Part shown: piece after piece, positions 1-12,371 of the stretch | Layout of the letters: every line of letters starts with the position of its first letter | Numbering within the stretch: position 1 is the stretch's first letter | Assembly: GCF_020520425.1 (NCBI RefSeq) | Contig: NC_079487.1 | Coordinates: 129,292,385 to 129,356,384 of the forward strand | Direction: 5' to 3' | DNA length: 64,000 bases | From: Spinacia oleracea | Lineage: Eukaryota; Streptophyta; Magnoliopsida; Caryophyllales; Amaranthaceae | The notes under the pieces: model-generated | Seen by the model: only the letters and a program-made list of their open reading frames with translations | Databases searched by the model: none | What the model was told of the DNA's origin: nothing | Program-made: the position numbers and the translations under genes

Positions 1-1390
1 GAATTGAGACACTTGGTTAGTCACCATCCTAAGTTTTACTGTCCCCAACTGAGTAGATGGTTTTAACTGGACTTTGCAATTGTTGGCTTCAAATTACTCT
101 ACAAGGCCAGAGTAGGAGTTGTCTCTCGCTGGTGGTATATTTCTGAACAATATGAAGACGTTGGGAAGAGAAGAGTGTATTTTCGAGGTTGGTAAGGAAT
201 CAAATATCTGGTTTTTGCAGAACTTTTAGTACGCGAAGAATGTGAAGCTTTTGCTCAAATCTGGGTTCCTGCAAGTGTCTGTGCGTGGTATGTGTAGTCT
301 CTCTACACTTCTACAGGTATGTATAGTATACCTCAAACTTAATAATATATTTAGACATTGTTTGTTCCATTTTTGGTAAGATATAGTATTAGTTTGATGC
401 TTCTTTCTTCTTGTCCCATGTTATATAGAAGTAGTCCGCAGGTGATAGGCGTTGACATTATGCGGTTACACACTTGCCTTTTTGAATTAAAAATACAGCA
501 TATGTTAGTGACCTTTTGTCCTTGAAATTGGTTATAAATCGTTAACTGTACCTCTTAATGAAACCCAAGTTGTGTATCATTTCCTTGTCGTACCTGTATA
601 TTTTAATGTGAAAGCTTTGAAGATGTATTGTAGCGCATTATAATAATGTGATCATCCTAGGTTAATGGTTAGATTCTGATTAGATCTTAGTTTTACATTA
701 TATATCTGTCACCATTGCTCCGAGTTGCTAATTTCTTTTAATAAATTTTTCTACCAGGATCCGCTGTACCAGAGAGCCACTACTGCTAGTACTGCAGGGT
801 CTCTATCGCTTTAATTGTATTTGAGACCGCCTCTTGAACCAGGTTGGTAGCAGTCATGAAGTGCTCTATCAACCACATTTTCTCCCTCTTGTTACATTCT
901 TAGGGTTATTTTTGAATTGTATAATTTTTCATTATCTCTGATGTACTGTGGTAGTGTGGTGCCTTACTAAGCTTATTTACTGCTTGGTTTTGTAATACAA
1001 GCATTTGGCATTGTTGAATTGTTTAGCATTCAAGTATTCAACCAGTGAAGATGTTTTTCTTAACAAATGCGTCGACTGAGTACGGGAGTTTTCAGAAGAG
1101 ACTATGACAATGTTCAGGTTTGTTTGCAGCCGTCCCACCCCCGTCTTTTGGGAATAAGGTTATGACATTGCCTTTTGATCTTTATTTAGTAGAGTTTTGA
1201 TTCGGCCAAAATTGCAAAAGCTATCGCTGAAATGCCAACCAATTTGAAACAATTTGGCCGAATTTTATGTTTTGTTAAGAATTATTCCAAATATAAGCTA
1301 TTGATTACTTAGTCATGTGTCAAGTTTAGCACATGGAAGAGAGAGTTATGGGAGTGAATGTTGCGGGCAATGAGCCATTTAAGGTTGTTT
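1..1390. other. No recognised gene (left edge)
   Basis: No coding exon of a known family was found here on either strand. The stretch has mixed base composition and a few plausible splice-like sites, so it may be the untranslated end of a gene lying to the left. An imperfect inverted repeat with arms close to attcggccaaattg lies near 1199-1265. The function is unknown. Confidence 0.4.
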
Positions 1391-2552
1391 TTTATTTGCC
1401 AACTTTCTTTAAGGATTAAGGAGGATCTGTTACAGTTTTATACTCAAAAGATTAAGTCAATTTCCCGTGTCTTCATCAACCATGAAAAATGGGAACATTA
1501 CCTATACGTAAAACCCGCTCTTGCGCCAACTCCTTTGATAGTTGATTCTTTTTATTTCTGTTTGTAACTAATTTGTTTGATTAGTCAAGGTTTGTAGTCT
1601 TGGTACAACATTTATTCCCTAGGCCCTAGGGTTGGCATTCTTGGTAAGTCGGTGAGCAAAAAGAATTGTGTACCTAGTCGACAGTCTTGACACGCGTACT
1701 ACTCCCTTTGTTCCTAATTGTTTGCTTTATAGGCATAATATGCTTTATTAAGACTTTAGCCAAAATTTTGTAAGAATATAGGGTATCTCCGCTTTCATGC
1801 GTCAAGTGGGGTAAATGGTGGGATTTACGGAGTACTATATAAGAAAATGGAGCATTTTTTCAAGGGATGGTCAAAATAGAATATGGGACTAACAAAGATG
1901 GACAGATGGAGACGAGATTTGATCTCAAAGTAGCCGGAATACTTTGAAATGGGGTCCTTTTCCAAATGTTCCAATGAGTTCAAAATTGGGGAAATAAAAC
2001 ATAGCAATTGAACAGTGTGAATCGGTGAAGGGCCAGTCCAAGTTTTTGGAATTTGAAGATTGATTCAATCATCCATGCATTATCTCTCTCCTTTGTGGAC
2101 AATCGCGCCTAACATGGAAGATTTTGCAGAAAAGGGTTTCAAAAACGAGGTTCATTTGTGTGCACCTCTTGCGAGCAAACTTGGTTAATGTATTATGAAG
2201 GCATAATTGGGTGCACACCAACTGCTTGATAAAATGCCTCACTGAAGTCAAGTATGATTTCAGAAGGACAGATTTATTCTTGGACATCTTCGAATTTGGA
2301 TGATCCAGTTACCATTTAAACGGCTGGTTGCACGAAAATATTGCTGATCACTGTGACTGTTGTGAGGGAATGAAGTTGTTATCATAACTATGGATGATCA
2401 AAGTCATATTGTACATTGTACTGAAAGGACAGTAGAGTAATACGGAGTACTACGGTACCAAGTAAGAAGCTTAATTTACATATAAGATCATGTTGGAAGT
2501 GCATGAACCAAGAAGCATCCCCTGGTTGCTGGTTATCACTGTCATAAGACCT
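1391..2552. repeat. Segmental duplication, copy A (3' flank of P450 gene 1)
   Basis: This stretch matches 16395-17580 in the same orientation. Shared blocks include the sequence around 1430-1490, the stretch around 1579-1640, and a long block at about 2075-2290 that pairs with 17025-17225. The similarity continues into the last coding exon of P450 gene 1. Both copies therefore lie just 3' of a P450 exon 2, as expected if a gene and its downstream flank were duplicated together. Confidence 0.8.
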
Positions 2553-4872
2553 TCAGTTACCTGCAATGACTGGTGTTGCTATAGCATGTAGAGGAATCTT
2601 CCGATGGGCCGTGAGCCCAACGCATTCAGTCATATCTAATGTCTCACCATCTACTCCACCGGGCAACATCCAGTCGAACTTATGCATGAGGTTTGCTAAT
2701 ACAAGCTCGTTAATAGCAATGGCGAATGTGATTCCTGGGCAGATCCTTCTTCCTGATCCGAACGGAATCAATTGCAAGTCGTGGCCTCTGAAATCTGTTG
2801 GAGAGTTCAAAAACCTTTCTGGGTTGAACTTTTCAGGTTCATCCCAAGAAGCAGGATCTCTGTGGATTGCCCAAGCATTGGTTATTACTGTTAAACCTGC
2901 TGGAATGTCATAGCCATTTACTTTGGTTTCTCGTAATGATTGTCTGGGAACCAGCAAGGGAATCGGAGGATGTAGACGAAGGGTCTCCTTGATCACTGTT
3001 TTCAAGTACTTCATCTGCTCCAAGTCGTCTTCATTTACATATAATTTTTCTCCGGTAATTTCTCTGACTTCTCTTTGCAGTTCACTCATAAATAAGGGAT
3101 GCCTTAATAACTCTGTCATTGCCCATTCTAGCACTGTGTATGTTGTATCAGTCCCACCAGAAAATATATCCTGTATGAATCAATAACATCATATTAAGGG
3201 AAAATCACTGAGGGTAATTGGTTTGTTTTGGCAAATGATGAAATGTTTGTTCTTGTACAAATCAGTTTAAAATTCTCATAGTCTACAGCTATAATCTATA
3301 TGCAAAATTTGGTTTAACAGTTGTTATGAACATGTATGCACATGTAGACATGTAGTGACTGGTTGAGCGCTTATAATGTGTGGTTTCAGTGTCATTCATC
3401 CAAGATGTTGCATTGGTTTCATTTTTGGGCTTACATAGCCGTTTATAGCAACCATGTAGATAAATTTCATAGCACATCAACAGCTAGAAAATTGATTGGA
3501 GGAGAATGCAGCCTCAAAAATGCTTAGATAGGCTATTGAAACCAACTACTCCCTGTTATTAATTTCCTTTGGAAGCATGTGATTTGGTTGTTCAAACCAT
3601 GTGCGAACACTGTAGTACTGAACAAGGGCAATACTGACCATGATAAACTCTTGATATTTGTAGTTAAGGATAGGTTTACTACAAATCACTCTCATATCGC
3701 CCGCACATGGGGAAATTTCCATTACTACCAGATGAACTGGGTGCACCGTTGGTCATCATGGATCCTGGGACCAGAATACTACTATCCTGAAGCGGACTTG
3801 GGTGTTTATTTAAGAATGTGGACATTTCAATTCTAGGAGAATAAATTATGAAGATAGAGAAGAAAAATTTAGCCTGAGAGGAAATAAGCATAAGGATGTA
3901 GGCAGGTTAGTAAAACAAAGAACTAAATGTTACCAGTATGAGAGCTTTGATGCTGTCTCTGTCAATTGCAAACCCAGCTGCCTTTTCCTTCTGAACATCA
4001 AGCAAAACATCAACAAAGTCCTTGCTTATCTCATCATTTTCGCTCTCTCCGTCACTCATGTTGCCCGCTTGTCCATCCTGGTGCTCTTTAACAACCTGTT
4101 CAAGAAAGTGATCAAATTCTTTTGCAACTTTCTCCACCTTAGCATCTGAACCATCAAGCCAATTAGTCCAAGCCAAACACGGAATAAAATCTCCAACTCT
4201 AAAACTTCCTATCAATTCTAGAAACTCCTTCAAAAGCTTCTTAAAGTTAATGTCTGATCCTTCATTAGCACTATATTTCCTTCCAAAAGCCACCCTGCAT
4301 ATCACATCATTTGTTAAAGTCATAAACATCTCACTTAAATTCACGGCTGAAGATGATGATTTCTCAATCTTCTTCACTAGAAGAGTCATCTCTTCTTCCC
4401 TGACACTTCGAAAACACCGCACCCTTGTGTTACTTAAGAGCTGAAGCACACAAATGCTCTTCATCTGCCTCCAATACTCGCCATACGGAGCTGCTGCCAC
4501 GTCCTTACCATTGTAGAGAAGCTTGTTGCCAGTCTTTGATGTTGGCCTATTGCAAAAGGTTAAATCTTGGGTTTTCATGATCTCTCGAGCTGCTTTGGCA
4601 GAGGAGACAATGAGGACTGGTGCTTTCCCTAGATTAATCAGCATGAGCTCCCCATACCTTTCAGATAGTGATTGGAGAGAGCGGTGAGGGTAAGTTCCTA
4701 GCTGATGAAGGTTACCTATAATTGGAAGCCTTGGTGGAGAAGGAAGTGAACTTTTGCAGGGAGAAGATTTTTTGTGTAGCCATTTGTAAAGAAAGAATAA
4801 GAACAGGATGAGTGGGAATATTGTGAAGGACTGCAACCAGATTAACTTCAACAGTTCAGTTCTGGGCAGCAT
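2553..4872 (-). CDS. Cytochrome P450, CYP71 clan (CYP71A-like), gene 1
   Basis: Encodes a 518-residue haem-thiolate monooxygenase, expected on the ER membrane and fed electrons by NADPH-P450 reductase. Exon 1 is 4872-3934 and exon 2 is 3170-2553, with a 763-bp phase-0 GT-AG intron. Visible in order are an N-terminal hydrophobic anchor (about residues 13-30), a proline-rich hinge (PSPPRLP), the C-helix WRQMK, the I-helix SGGTDTT, ExxR at 375-378, PERF at 430-433 and the haem loop FGSGRRICPG at 450-459 with ligand Cys457. All P450 landmarks are intact, so it is likely functional. The closest relatives by eye are CYP71A and CYP71AJ-type enzymes that oxidise terpenoids, coumarins or other specialised metabolites. 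The substrate cannot be read from the sequence. It is nearest in sequence to gene 2 upstream and to the remnant at 17.6 kb. Confidence 0.93.
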
Positions 4873-5712
4873 CCTTCTGTGTGCAGATTGTGATTAATTC
4901 TGTTTCTGTATGTTTCTGGTTAGGTGAGGGGGAGGGGAGGGGTTGGTGTGCTCTTTGTTAGTCTTTTTTTTTAACATAAATGGGCACTGATTGTCCAAAA
5001 AAAGTTTGTATGATATGTTATTTAATTGCCTTATTTTTATGTCACACAATTTATGAGTGCACATGGGACCATGGAAGCAATTTTGTTTGTTAATCTTTTG
5101 TACGGATGTACATATGAGTGGAGACTTGAGATTGGATCAAACTCTACAGTGTTTAAAAAACTGTGAAATAGGATTATTGGAGATTTATGTTTTATTATGC
5201 ATAATTAGAAAAATACGAAATTTCCCTTAGGTTTTTTTTTTTTGGTGGGTGGGGGGGGGGGGGGGGGGGGGGGAAGGAGGGGGCATAAGTGGGGTTGGAT
5301 CATTTGGTTCGATCTTGGGTGTTTTTACTACAAAACTATCCCTTTTTAAGCTAGGAACCACATAATCTCTTTAGATATGCCGGGATAGGATGATACGTAA
5401 TGTAAAATTTAAAAACAGTTCTCTAATATCTGTAGATCATTTTCAATTGCTTAAGATATGGTGGTGGTAGTTCAAAAGCTCTTGCGTGCACTCGGTGACG
5501 TGTACAATAAAAATTTTAACCAGTTTTTGGTGACTTTTTATATTAGGAAAGCAAGAGGAAAGGAATGGGAAAATGAGAAACTAAATGCATAAAATTTGTA
5601 GAAATTGATTGACTTGTTCCTTGCATACAACTCCAATTTGTAATAGATTTTTGTGCTGTTTGCTGCCCATGTATTTGGTGCTCACAACTCAGAGTAATTA
5701 TATGCAGAGCCT
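4873..5712. other. Spacer between P450 genes 1 and 2, with a poly-G tract
   Basis: This spacer holds the promoter side of gene 1 and the 3' side of gene 2. No gene is seen in it. A run of 23 G at 5251-5273 is preceded by a T run at about 5232-5243. Tracts like this are length-unstable and difficult to sequence, so their exact length is doubtful. Confidence 0.6.
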
Positions 5713-8041
5713 TCAGTTAGCTGCAGCTGCACTACGAACTTTTGCAACACAAAAAAGTGGAGTACCTCTGTGCATATTGATCCCAAAGTTCTCACTCATG
5801 TCCAAGGTCTCACCTTCTGCTCCACGGGGCAACGTCCAATCAAACTTATGCATGAGATTTGCTAATAAAAGCTGACTGCTTGCCATTGCAAAAGAAATTC
5901 CTGGGCACATCCTTCTACCAGCTCCAAAAGGAATGAACTGGAGGTCGTGCCCTCTGAAATCTGTTGGAGAATTTAAGAACCTTTCTGGATTGAACTTTTC
6001 AGGTTCATCCCAAGAAGCGGGATCTCTGTGGATTGCCCAACCGTTTATAATAACTCCTGTTCTTGCAGGAATGTTATAGCCATATATGTTGGTATCTTTG
6101 GTTGATTGTCGGGGTATCAGCAGAGGAACTGGAAGATGTAGCCGTAGAGTCTCCTTGATTACAGCTTTCAAGTACTTCATACGCTCCAAGTCTTCTTCGT
6201 TTACAGCTGCTTCTGCTACGGTAATATCTCTCACTTCTTTTTGCAGTTCTTTCATAATTTTAGGGTGCCTTAATAGTTCTGTCATCGCCCATTCTAATAA
6301 GGTGGAAGTTGTATCAGTTCCAGCAGAAAACATATCCTGTGTTGGACAATTACTTCATATAGTTAGATAAGGTAGTAAGAATGTAAGATACTAAGATAAT
6401 CATATGTTCGTTAAGCAGAATTAGCACTCTAAACTCTACAAACTACAATTGGCCTACATTAGCATTGGTGTTTGGTATAAACTCTCTCTTTACAATTAGT
6501 CCACCAATACTACAGTCACAATCTCTTTTAAAAAAAAATAGACAAACAGAGATATTCATATGACCTGGTTCTATCTCTGTTTGTCCTGTGGTTTCGACTT
6601 TTGTCATAGATGAGTATCAGGGGTCTTTTTCTGTAATGTCCACACCATAAACCCATTTTTTTCAAGACCCAAGAGTCAAAACAATCCCAAAACTCGTGTG
6701 AGTGAATAGCAGAATTTGAAAGACCCTCCCCTCCTCCTTGGTTGCCAATTCACTGATAGCTTTGATTAATTATTAAGACAACTGATGAGCGTAAATTAGT
6801 ATATGAAGTTGGCACTTCTGCCGGACTCGCACTATGCTCATCCAATACTTGGCTCCTTGAGAAATTGAGCATGTAATATCAGAAAAATTATGCTGTTAGA
6901 GTGATGTAAACCATATCAGTTGAAATCAAATAGTGAACACCTAGAATAACATGTACATATACAAGTTTTTATATTACAGTAATACAGTTCTGTTTTACTT
7001 AGATGTTACGAGAGAAAGCTTATTAGATATATAAAAAATGAATTTTAACATTTAGCAGTTTGTGAACTATCGAGTAAATCACACACTTACCAGTATGAGG
7101 GCTTTTATGCTGTCTCTGTCTATGGGAAAGTGAGGTGTTTGATCCTTCTGAACTTCAAGTAAAACATCCACAAAGTCCTTCACTTTTTCTTCACTGTCAC
7201 ACTCTTCATTCTTTCTGCAACCATCTAAGCGATCCTGGTGTTCTTTAACTACCTTTTCGAGAAATCGATCAAACTCTTTAGCAATCTTATCAACTTTTGC
7301 ATCCCATCCATTCAGTCGATCAATCCAAGCTAACCATGGTATAAAATCTCCAACATTAAATTCAGCTAGTACCCTGTTAAACTCTTTCATGACCTCACTG
7401 AAGTTTATACCATCTTCTGTCCCAATATACTTCCTTCCAAAGGCAACCCTGCATATCGTATCATTCGTGAACTCGATAAACATCTCGCTTAAATTCACTG
7501 GGGATGATTCTGCTCTTCTGATTTTCTCAATCAGAGCATCTGTTTCTTCTTCCCTTACACTGCGAAAAGACCGAACTCTTTTGTTGCTTAAGAGGTGAAG
7601 TACACATATACTCTTCAGCTGCCTCCAATACTCTCCATAAGGTGCTCCCACAAGATCCTTGTAATTGTACAGAAGCCTCTCACCTTTCTTTGACATTGGC
7701 CTGTTGGCAAATATTATGTCATGAGTTACCATGATCTCACGGGCTGCTCGTGCAGAGGAGACGACGATTGTTGGCACACTGCCGAGTTGAATCATCATGA
7801 GATCTCCATATTTTTCAGACATCAATCTGAGAGAGCGGTGAGGGTGAGTGCCAAGCTGGTGTATATTGCCTAGAATTGGTAGCTTTGGTGGAGAAGGAGG
7901 CAAGTTTTTTCTTGAATTTGTTTGTAATTGAATCCATTTGTAGAAGAAGAACAAGAAGAGGATGAATGGTAGAAGTGTCAATGGTTGGAAGAAGATGAAC
8001 CTCAGTTGTTTCTCCAGCAACTGCAGAATACTGGGAATCAT
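5713..8041 (-). CDS. Cytochrome P450, CYP71 clan (CYP71A-like), gene 2
   Basis: Encodes a 524-residue microsomal P450. Exon 1 is 8041-7091 and exon 2 is 6336-5713, with a 754-bp phase-0 intron. The protein has a hydrophobic anchor at about residues 18-35, the hinge PPSPPKLP, the C-helix WRQLK, the I-helix AGTDTT at 322-327, ExxR at 379-382, PERF, and the haem loop FGAGRRMCPG at 454-463 with ligand Cys461. It is colinear with gene 1, with a similar intron length, and has a short alanine-rich C-terminus (AAAAN). The reaction is oxygen insertion into an unknown small molecule. A minus-strand TATA-like sequence (CTATAAAAG) lies about 120 bp upstream of the start. A 3.4 kb TIR element begins about 200 bp further upstream. 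Confidence 0.93.
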
Positions 8042-8238
8042 CTGTAAGATTTTGCTGTAGTCTCTGATAACTGGTGAAATTTTGGGGCTCTGTTGCCCAA
8101 GGTAGAACTTAAGAGGAGTATGTGTCCATGTGTCATGATAAGCCCATAATTTATGATTTATACTTTTATAGGAACTATGTCGCAGTTTTTATTTTTTATT
8201 TACCATAATTGAAGGTTCAGACTTCAGAGTGATATCTA

Positions 8239-11200
8239 GCAGCAGCTTTTCGGTAAGACCGCCTTACAAGCGCGTGTAGGAAAGACCGGGGTGGAAAACC
8301 ACGCGCGCGTGAACTCACGCGCGGTATAAATATTTTTTTTCTCTCTCCTCTCATTTTCTGCAAACGCCTCTCTAAACTCTTTGGCTCTCAGTCTCTCTCC
8401 TCCAAAGCTCTCTCCCTCTCTCTCCACCAGAACTCGACCACGCCGCCGACTCGTCGTCACGGTCACATCCTTGCCGCCGCTTCCGTCGTCTCCTTCACCT
8501 TCTCACTGCCGTTGCAAGATGTGCGACTCTCCTGTAGATCGAAGAGATGATGTGCCATGAAACACGGTGAGCTCCGATGACATTTTTATAGGCGGCAAGG
8601 AGGAGATTTTGCTCCTCCACCATGATCTCCTCCCTTTTCCTGAGTTGTGGCGTCATTTGCTTGTTGGAATTTCCGCCGCCAGATTTCGTTCGTGTTCTTC
8701 ATGCCGTGAGATCTACTTGTTTGACGCCAAAAATTGTGGTGGGTTGTTCGTGTTGTTGTTGTGGGTTGTTGGGATTTGAGAAGGAATTCATTTCAAAATT
8801 TTGCTTCGTCATTGTCATTACTCATTAGTGCAATTTCTCTTTTTTTTTTTTTTTTTTTTTTAAAGTATGGACTATGGAGTAGCATTTCTCTCCATTTTTT
8901 AGTTAAAATTTAATTAATCTCAGTACTTAACTAATTAATCTTAATACTTAACTAATTATTCTTACTGATTAACTAATTGGATTCAGTACTTGACTAATTG
9001 ATTTCAATATTGTACTAAGTAGTTTAATTATTTAACTAATTGGTTTTATTGTTTAACTAATTTAATTTCATGCTTAACTAATTGAATTTAATTTCAAGCT
9101 TAACAATCAAATAAAGAAAGTTCATCAATCGTGCACATTACATTACTTAACTAATTCCTTCTATTGCTTAACTAATTGGTTACATTGTTTAACTAATTAG
9201 TTACATTGCTTTAACTAATTCCTTCTATTACTTAACTAATTGGTTGCATTGCTTAACTAACTAATTTCATTGTTTAACTAATTGGTTTCATTACTTAACT
9301 AGTTGGTTCTAGTGCTTAACTAATTAGTTCCATTGTTTAACTAATTGATTTCATTGTTTAACTAACTGATTTCATTGTTTAACTAATTGGTTCCATTGAT
9401 TAACTTATTGGTTTAATAGTTTAACTAATTGTTTTATTGCTTAACTAATTAAATTCTAGGCTTAACATATACTTTCTTTATAACTGTAAATTTATTGGTT
9501 TCATTGATTAACTAATTTATTCCATTGCTTAACTAATTAGTTCCATTGATTAACTAATTGGTTCCATTGCTTAACTAGTTGGTTCCATTCTTTAAGTAAT
9601 TGGTTCAATTCCTTAACTAATTGGTTCCATTGATTAACTAATTGATTGCATTACTTAACTAATTAGTTTCATTACTGAACTAATTGGTTGTATCGCTTAA
9701 CTAATTAGTTCCAATGATCAACTAATTGGTCACGGTGCTTAACTAATTAGTTCCAATGTTTAACTAATTGGTCATAGTGTTTAACTAATTGGTTGTATCG
9801 CTTAACTAATTAGTTCCAATGTTTAACTAATTGGTTGTATCGCTTTACTAATTAGTTCCAATGATCAACTAATTTGTCACGGTGCTTAACTAATTAGTTC
9901 CAATGTTTAACTAATTGGTCATAGTGTTTAACTAATTGATTTCGTTGTTTAACTAATTAGTTCTAGTACTTAACTAATTGGTTATATTGCTTAACTAATT
10001 GAATTTCAAATTAACTAAAACAAAATTATTTTAATTACAACAAAAATTTTCATAACTAAAACGAAACTATTCTTAACTATAACAATTGTAACTTAAATAA
10101 AACAAAATTATTCTTAACTAAAACAAAACTATTCTTAACTAAACTCAAAAAATCGTAACTAGTACTCAAAAAATCTTAACTAATACTCGAGAAATAATAA
10201 CTACACCTTAGAAATTTAATCTTAACTAATACAAATTTAATCTTAACTAAAAAGCATTTATTCATAACTAAAAAAAAAAACAAAGTTATTCATAACTAGG
10301 AAGCCCAACACCAAAATACAAATTATAAAAATTGAGATAAATACAAAAAAATAACTAAACAATTTTATTTCTTAACTAAAATGGATTTTTTCTCAACTTA
10401 AAACAAAATTAAACATAGCTTACACGAAATTAACTAAAATTATTACATAAATCATTAACTAAATCTGGAGATGAACGAACGAAGAGGCTACCAAGCTGCC
10501 ATTCTGAACTTCACCTCTGTCAAGACATCTAAAGACATCCAACAAAGCATCAGCAACACTACTACATGTCTACATCACTGATTGTATAGTGTATCCAACA
10601 ACAACATCATCATAACCTACCAACAACATCAACAACAACATCATCACCACCTACCAACAACAACAACATAATCTTTCAAATATCAAACTTATTTCTGCAA
10701 TTTGTTCAAACATTCGAACACCACCAACAACACCGCACAACCAACAGCAAGTCACATCCGCCACCGCCGCAAGACCAACAAAATGGAGCTGGTTTGCACA
10801 CTGTTTTTTCAGAAAGAGGAGGAACTCAGGCTTGCCGCTGCGAGATAACATCACATACATCAAAAATCAATCAAATTCTATCGACATTCCAAAACACAAA
10901 CTTAAAAGTAAAAAACCTAACTAAATGAAGAATTACCTCAACAAGCCACCATCAACAAGAGCGAGTTGAATCGAACGACGACGGAGACGACGATTGACAT
11001 GGTTGAGGAAATTATTTTCCGTGTCGCACCACGAGTCGATCTCCTTCCTCTATCACCACTGCTCGCTACCTACCAACCGAACACCACAAATCCAATAAGC
11101 TTAAAGTTTCAAAAAAATTAAAATAAAAAACCTAAAAGCAATAAACACCTGAAGTTTCCGGCAGTTTGATTACGGCGGTGGCGGCTTCGAGTATCCTGAA

Positions 11201-11601
11201 CTTCAAAACAATCGTCTCCGCTTCGGATTTGTCGACGAAAACCACCGTACCTGCGGCCGCTTTGACGTTAAACGACGATAATCCGACACGAGGCGCGGTG
11301 GAGGACCGACAATTAAGCCTGACGCCGCCGAAAGATCGGCAGTTCCACCATCGCCACCGATCCTTTAGTTACGGAGGAGAGAGGAGCAATTCTTCTTTTA
11401 GGAGAGAGAGAGGGGCAGAGAATTTAGGAGAGAGAAAGAAACGAATTAGGTTTTGGAAAATGAAATGAAAATAAATCATAAATATTATATATATTTTTAT
11501 TTTTGATGCTGACGTTAGCATTTCACCTGGCAGCTTGTGTGGCAGTTGATGTGCCATCAAGGCGGTCTTTCCTGTAAGACCGTCTTTTACAAAAGTTTGT
11601 A
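8239..11601. mobile_element. TIR element (Mutator-like?) with internal minisatellite
   Basis: The element is flanked by direct copies of gatatcta (8231-8238 and 11602-11609; 8 bp, or 8 of 9 if one more base is counted). The ends are imperfect inverted repeats containing CTTTT followed by a (g)accgyctta-type core. The right end read on the minus strand, tacaaacttttg followed by gacggtcttac, matches a second, tiny element at 45264. Inside are GC-rich end blocks, each with a TATA-like stretch and CT-rich leader facing inward (8320-8520 on plus, 11520-11380 on minus), and a ~1.5 kb minisatellite. No transposase was recognised, so it is non-autonomous. Family assignment to Mutator is an inference from TSD length and end structure. 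Confidence 0.7.
8885..10460. repeat. Minisatellite, ~20-bp unit based on ttaactaattggttccattg
   Basis: Dozens of degenerate copies of a ~20-bp unit (core ttaactaatt) run through this stretch. Towards 10020-10450 they pass into a related pattern of ttaactaaaac with AT-rich spacers. There is no coding potential. The repeat lies wholly inside the TIR element at 8239-11601. Confidence 0.92.
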
Positions 11602-11802
11602 GATATCTATTGTGGTGACCCAGTTGAGATATTTGACAATGACATTGCAAGTTTGCAACTGTTTTCTCCCCTAGTGGACCTTATCTTGTGATTAACGTAC
11701 CAAGAAGGATAAATGGAAAAAATGTTTTGTTCTCCATGTCTAGGGGGTTAGTCTTTCTGCCCTTTTTAATTACAAGTATACCCTTAATGACTAAACTAGG
11801 TA

Positions 11803-12047
11803 CTCCGTATCACTCACGTTTGTCACTTTCACGCATGTCAATACACAACTTTGATTATCATTATCTTTAATTCTCTTCAAGTTAAAATTATAAAAAGTTA
11901 ATATTTTGAAAATACACATTAAGATGAATCTAACGAGATCCCACGTGACTATGTTTATCTTACCTATAAATCACTAATAATGGTCAAAGTAGAATATGTG
12001 AATAGAGTAAAAACCACAAACGTTGCGAGTATTAAAATTGGAGGAAG
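11803..12047. mobile_element. Stowaway-like MITE
   Basis: TA target duplications lie at 11801-11802 and 12048-12049. The ends are ctccgtatcactc and the inverted ttggaggaag. The interior shares the segment gaatctaacgagatcccac with the MITE at 43521-43777, so the two belong to one family. Confidence 0.6.
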
Positions 12048-12052
12048 TATTA

Positions 12053-12371
12053 AGTACGGATTTTTATGAAATGCTCTGAGGTTTAACTTTATTCACCAAA
12101 TACCCTCGTAATTTCAGGTATTCACCATATACCCATGAGGTTTCATTTTCTTGCACGACTTAAGGGTATTTGGTGAATAAAGTAAAATCTCGAAGACATT
12201 TCATAAAAAATTTATAGCGGAAAAGTAAAAGGAGTTGACGGAAAATGGTCATTAAGGGTATAATGCGCACGTTTACAAAACCTCAGGGGTATATGGTGAA
12301 TACCCGAAATTACGATGGTATTTAGTAAATAAAGTCAAACATCAGGGGTAATTCATGAAAAATCCGTATTA
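12053..12371. mobile_element. TIR element of about 320 bp with ~110-bp inverted arms
   Basis: The left arm starts tacggattttt. The right arm is its inverted copy ending aaaaatccgta. Both arms contain the blocks tcaccaaatacc and tattcaccatatacccnngaggtt. There is no coding content. No clear target duplication was found, so the superfamily stays open. It abuts the Stowaway-like MITE just to its left. Confidence 0.65.

Noticed and set aside
8885-10460. Centromeric or telomeric satellite
   Set aside because: The unit is about 20 bp, highly degenerate and bounded by the transposon-like ends. Known plant centromere satellites are much longer per unit.
11166-11468. 100-codon plus-strand open frame inside the 3.4 kb element
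   Set aside because: Low-complexity basic sequence with no recognised domain. The opposite strand has the leader-like features, so it is probably not coding.
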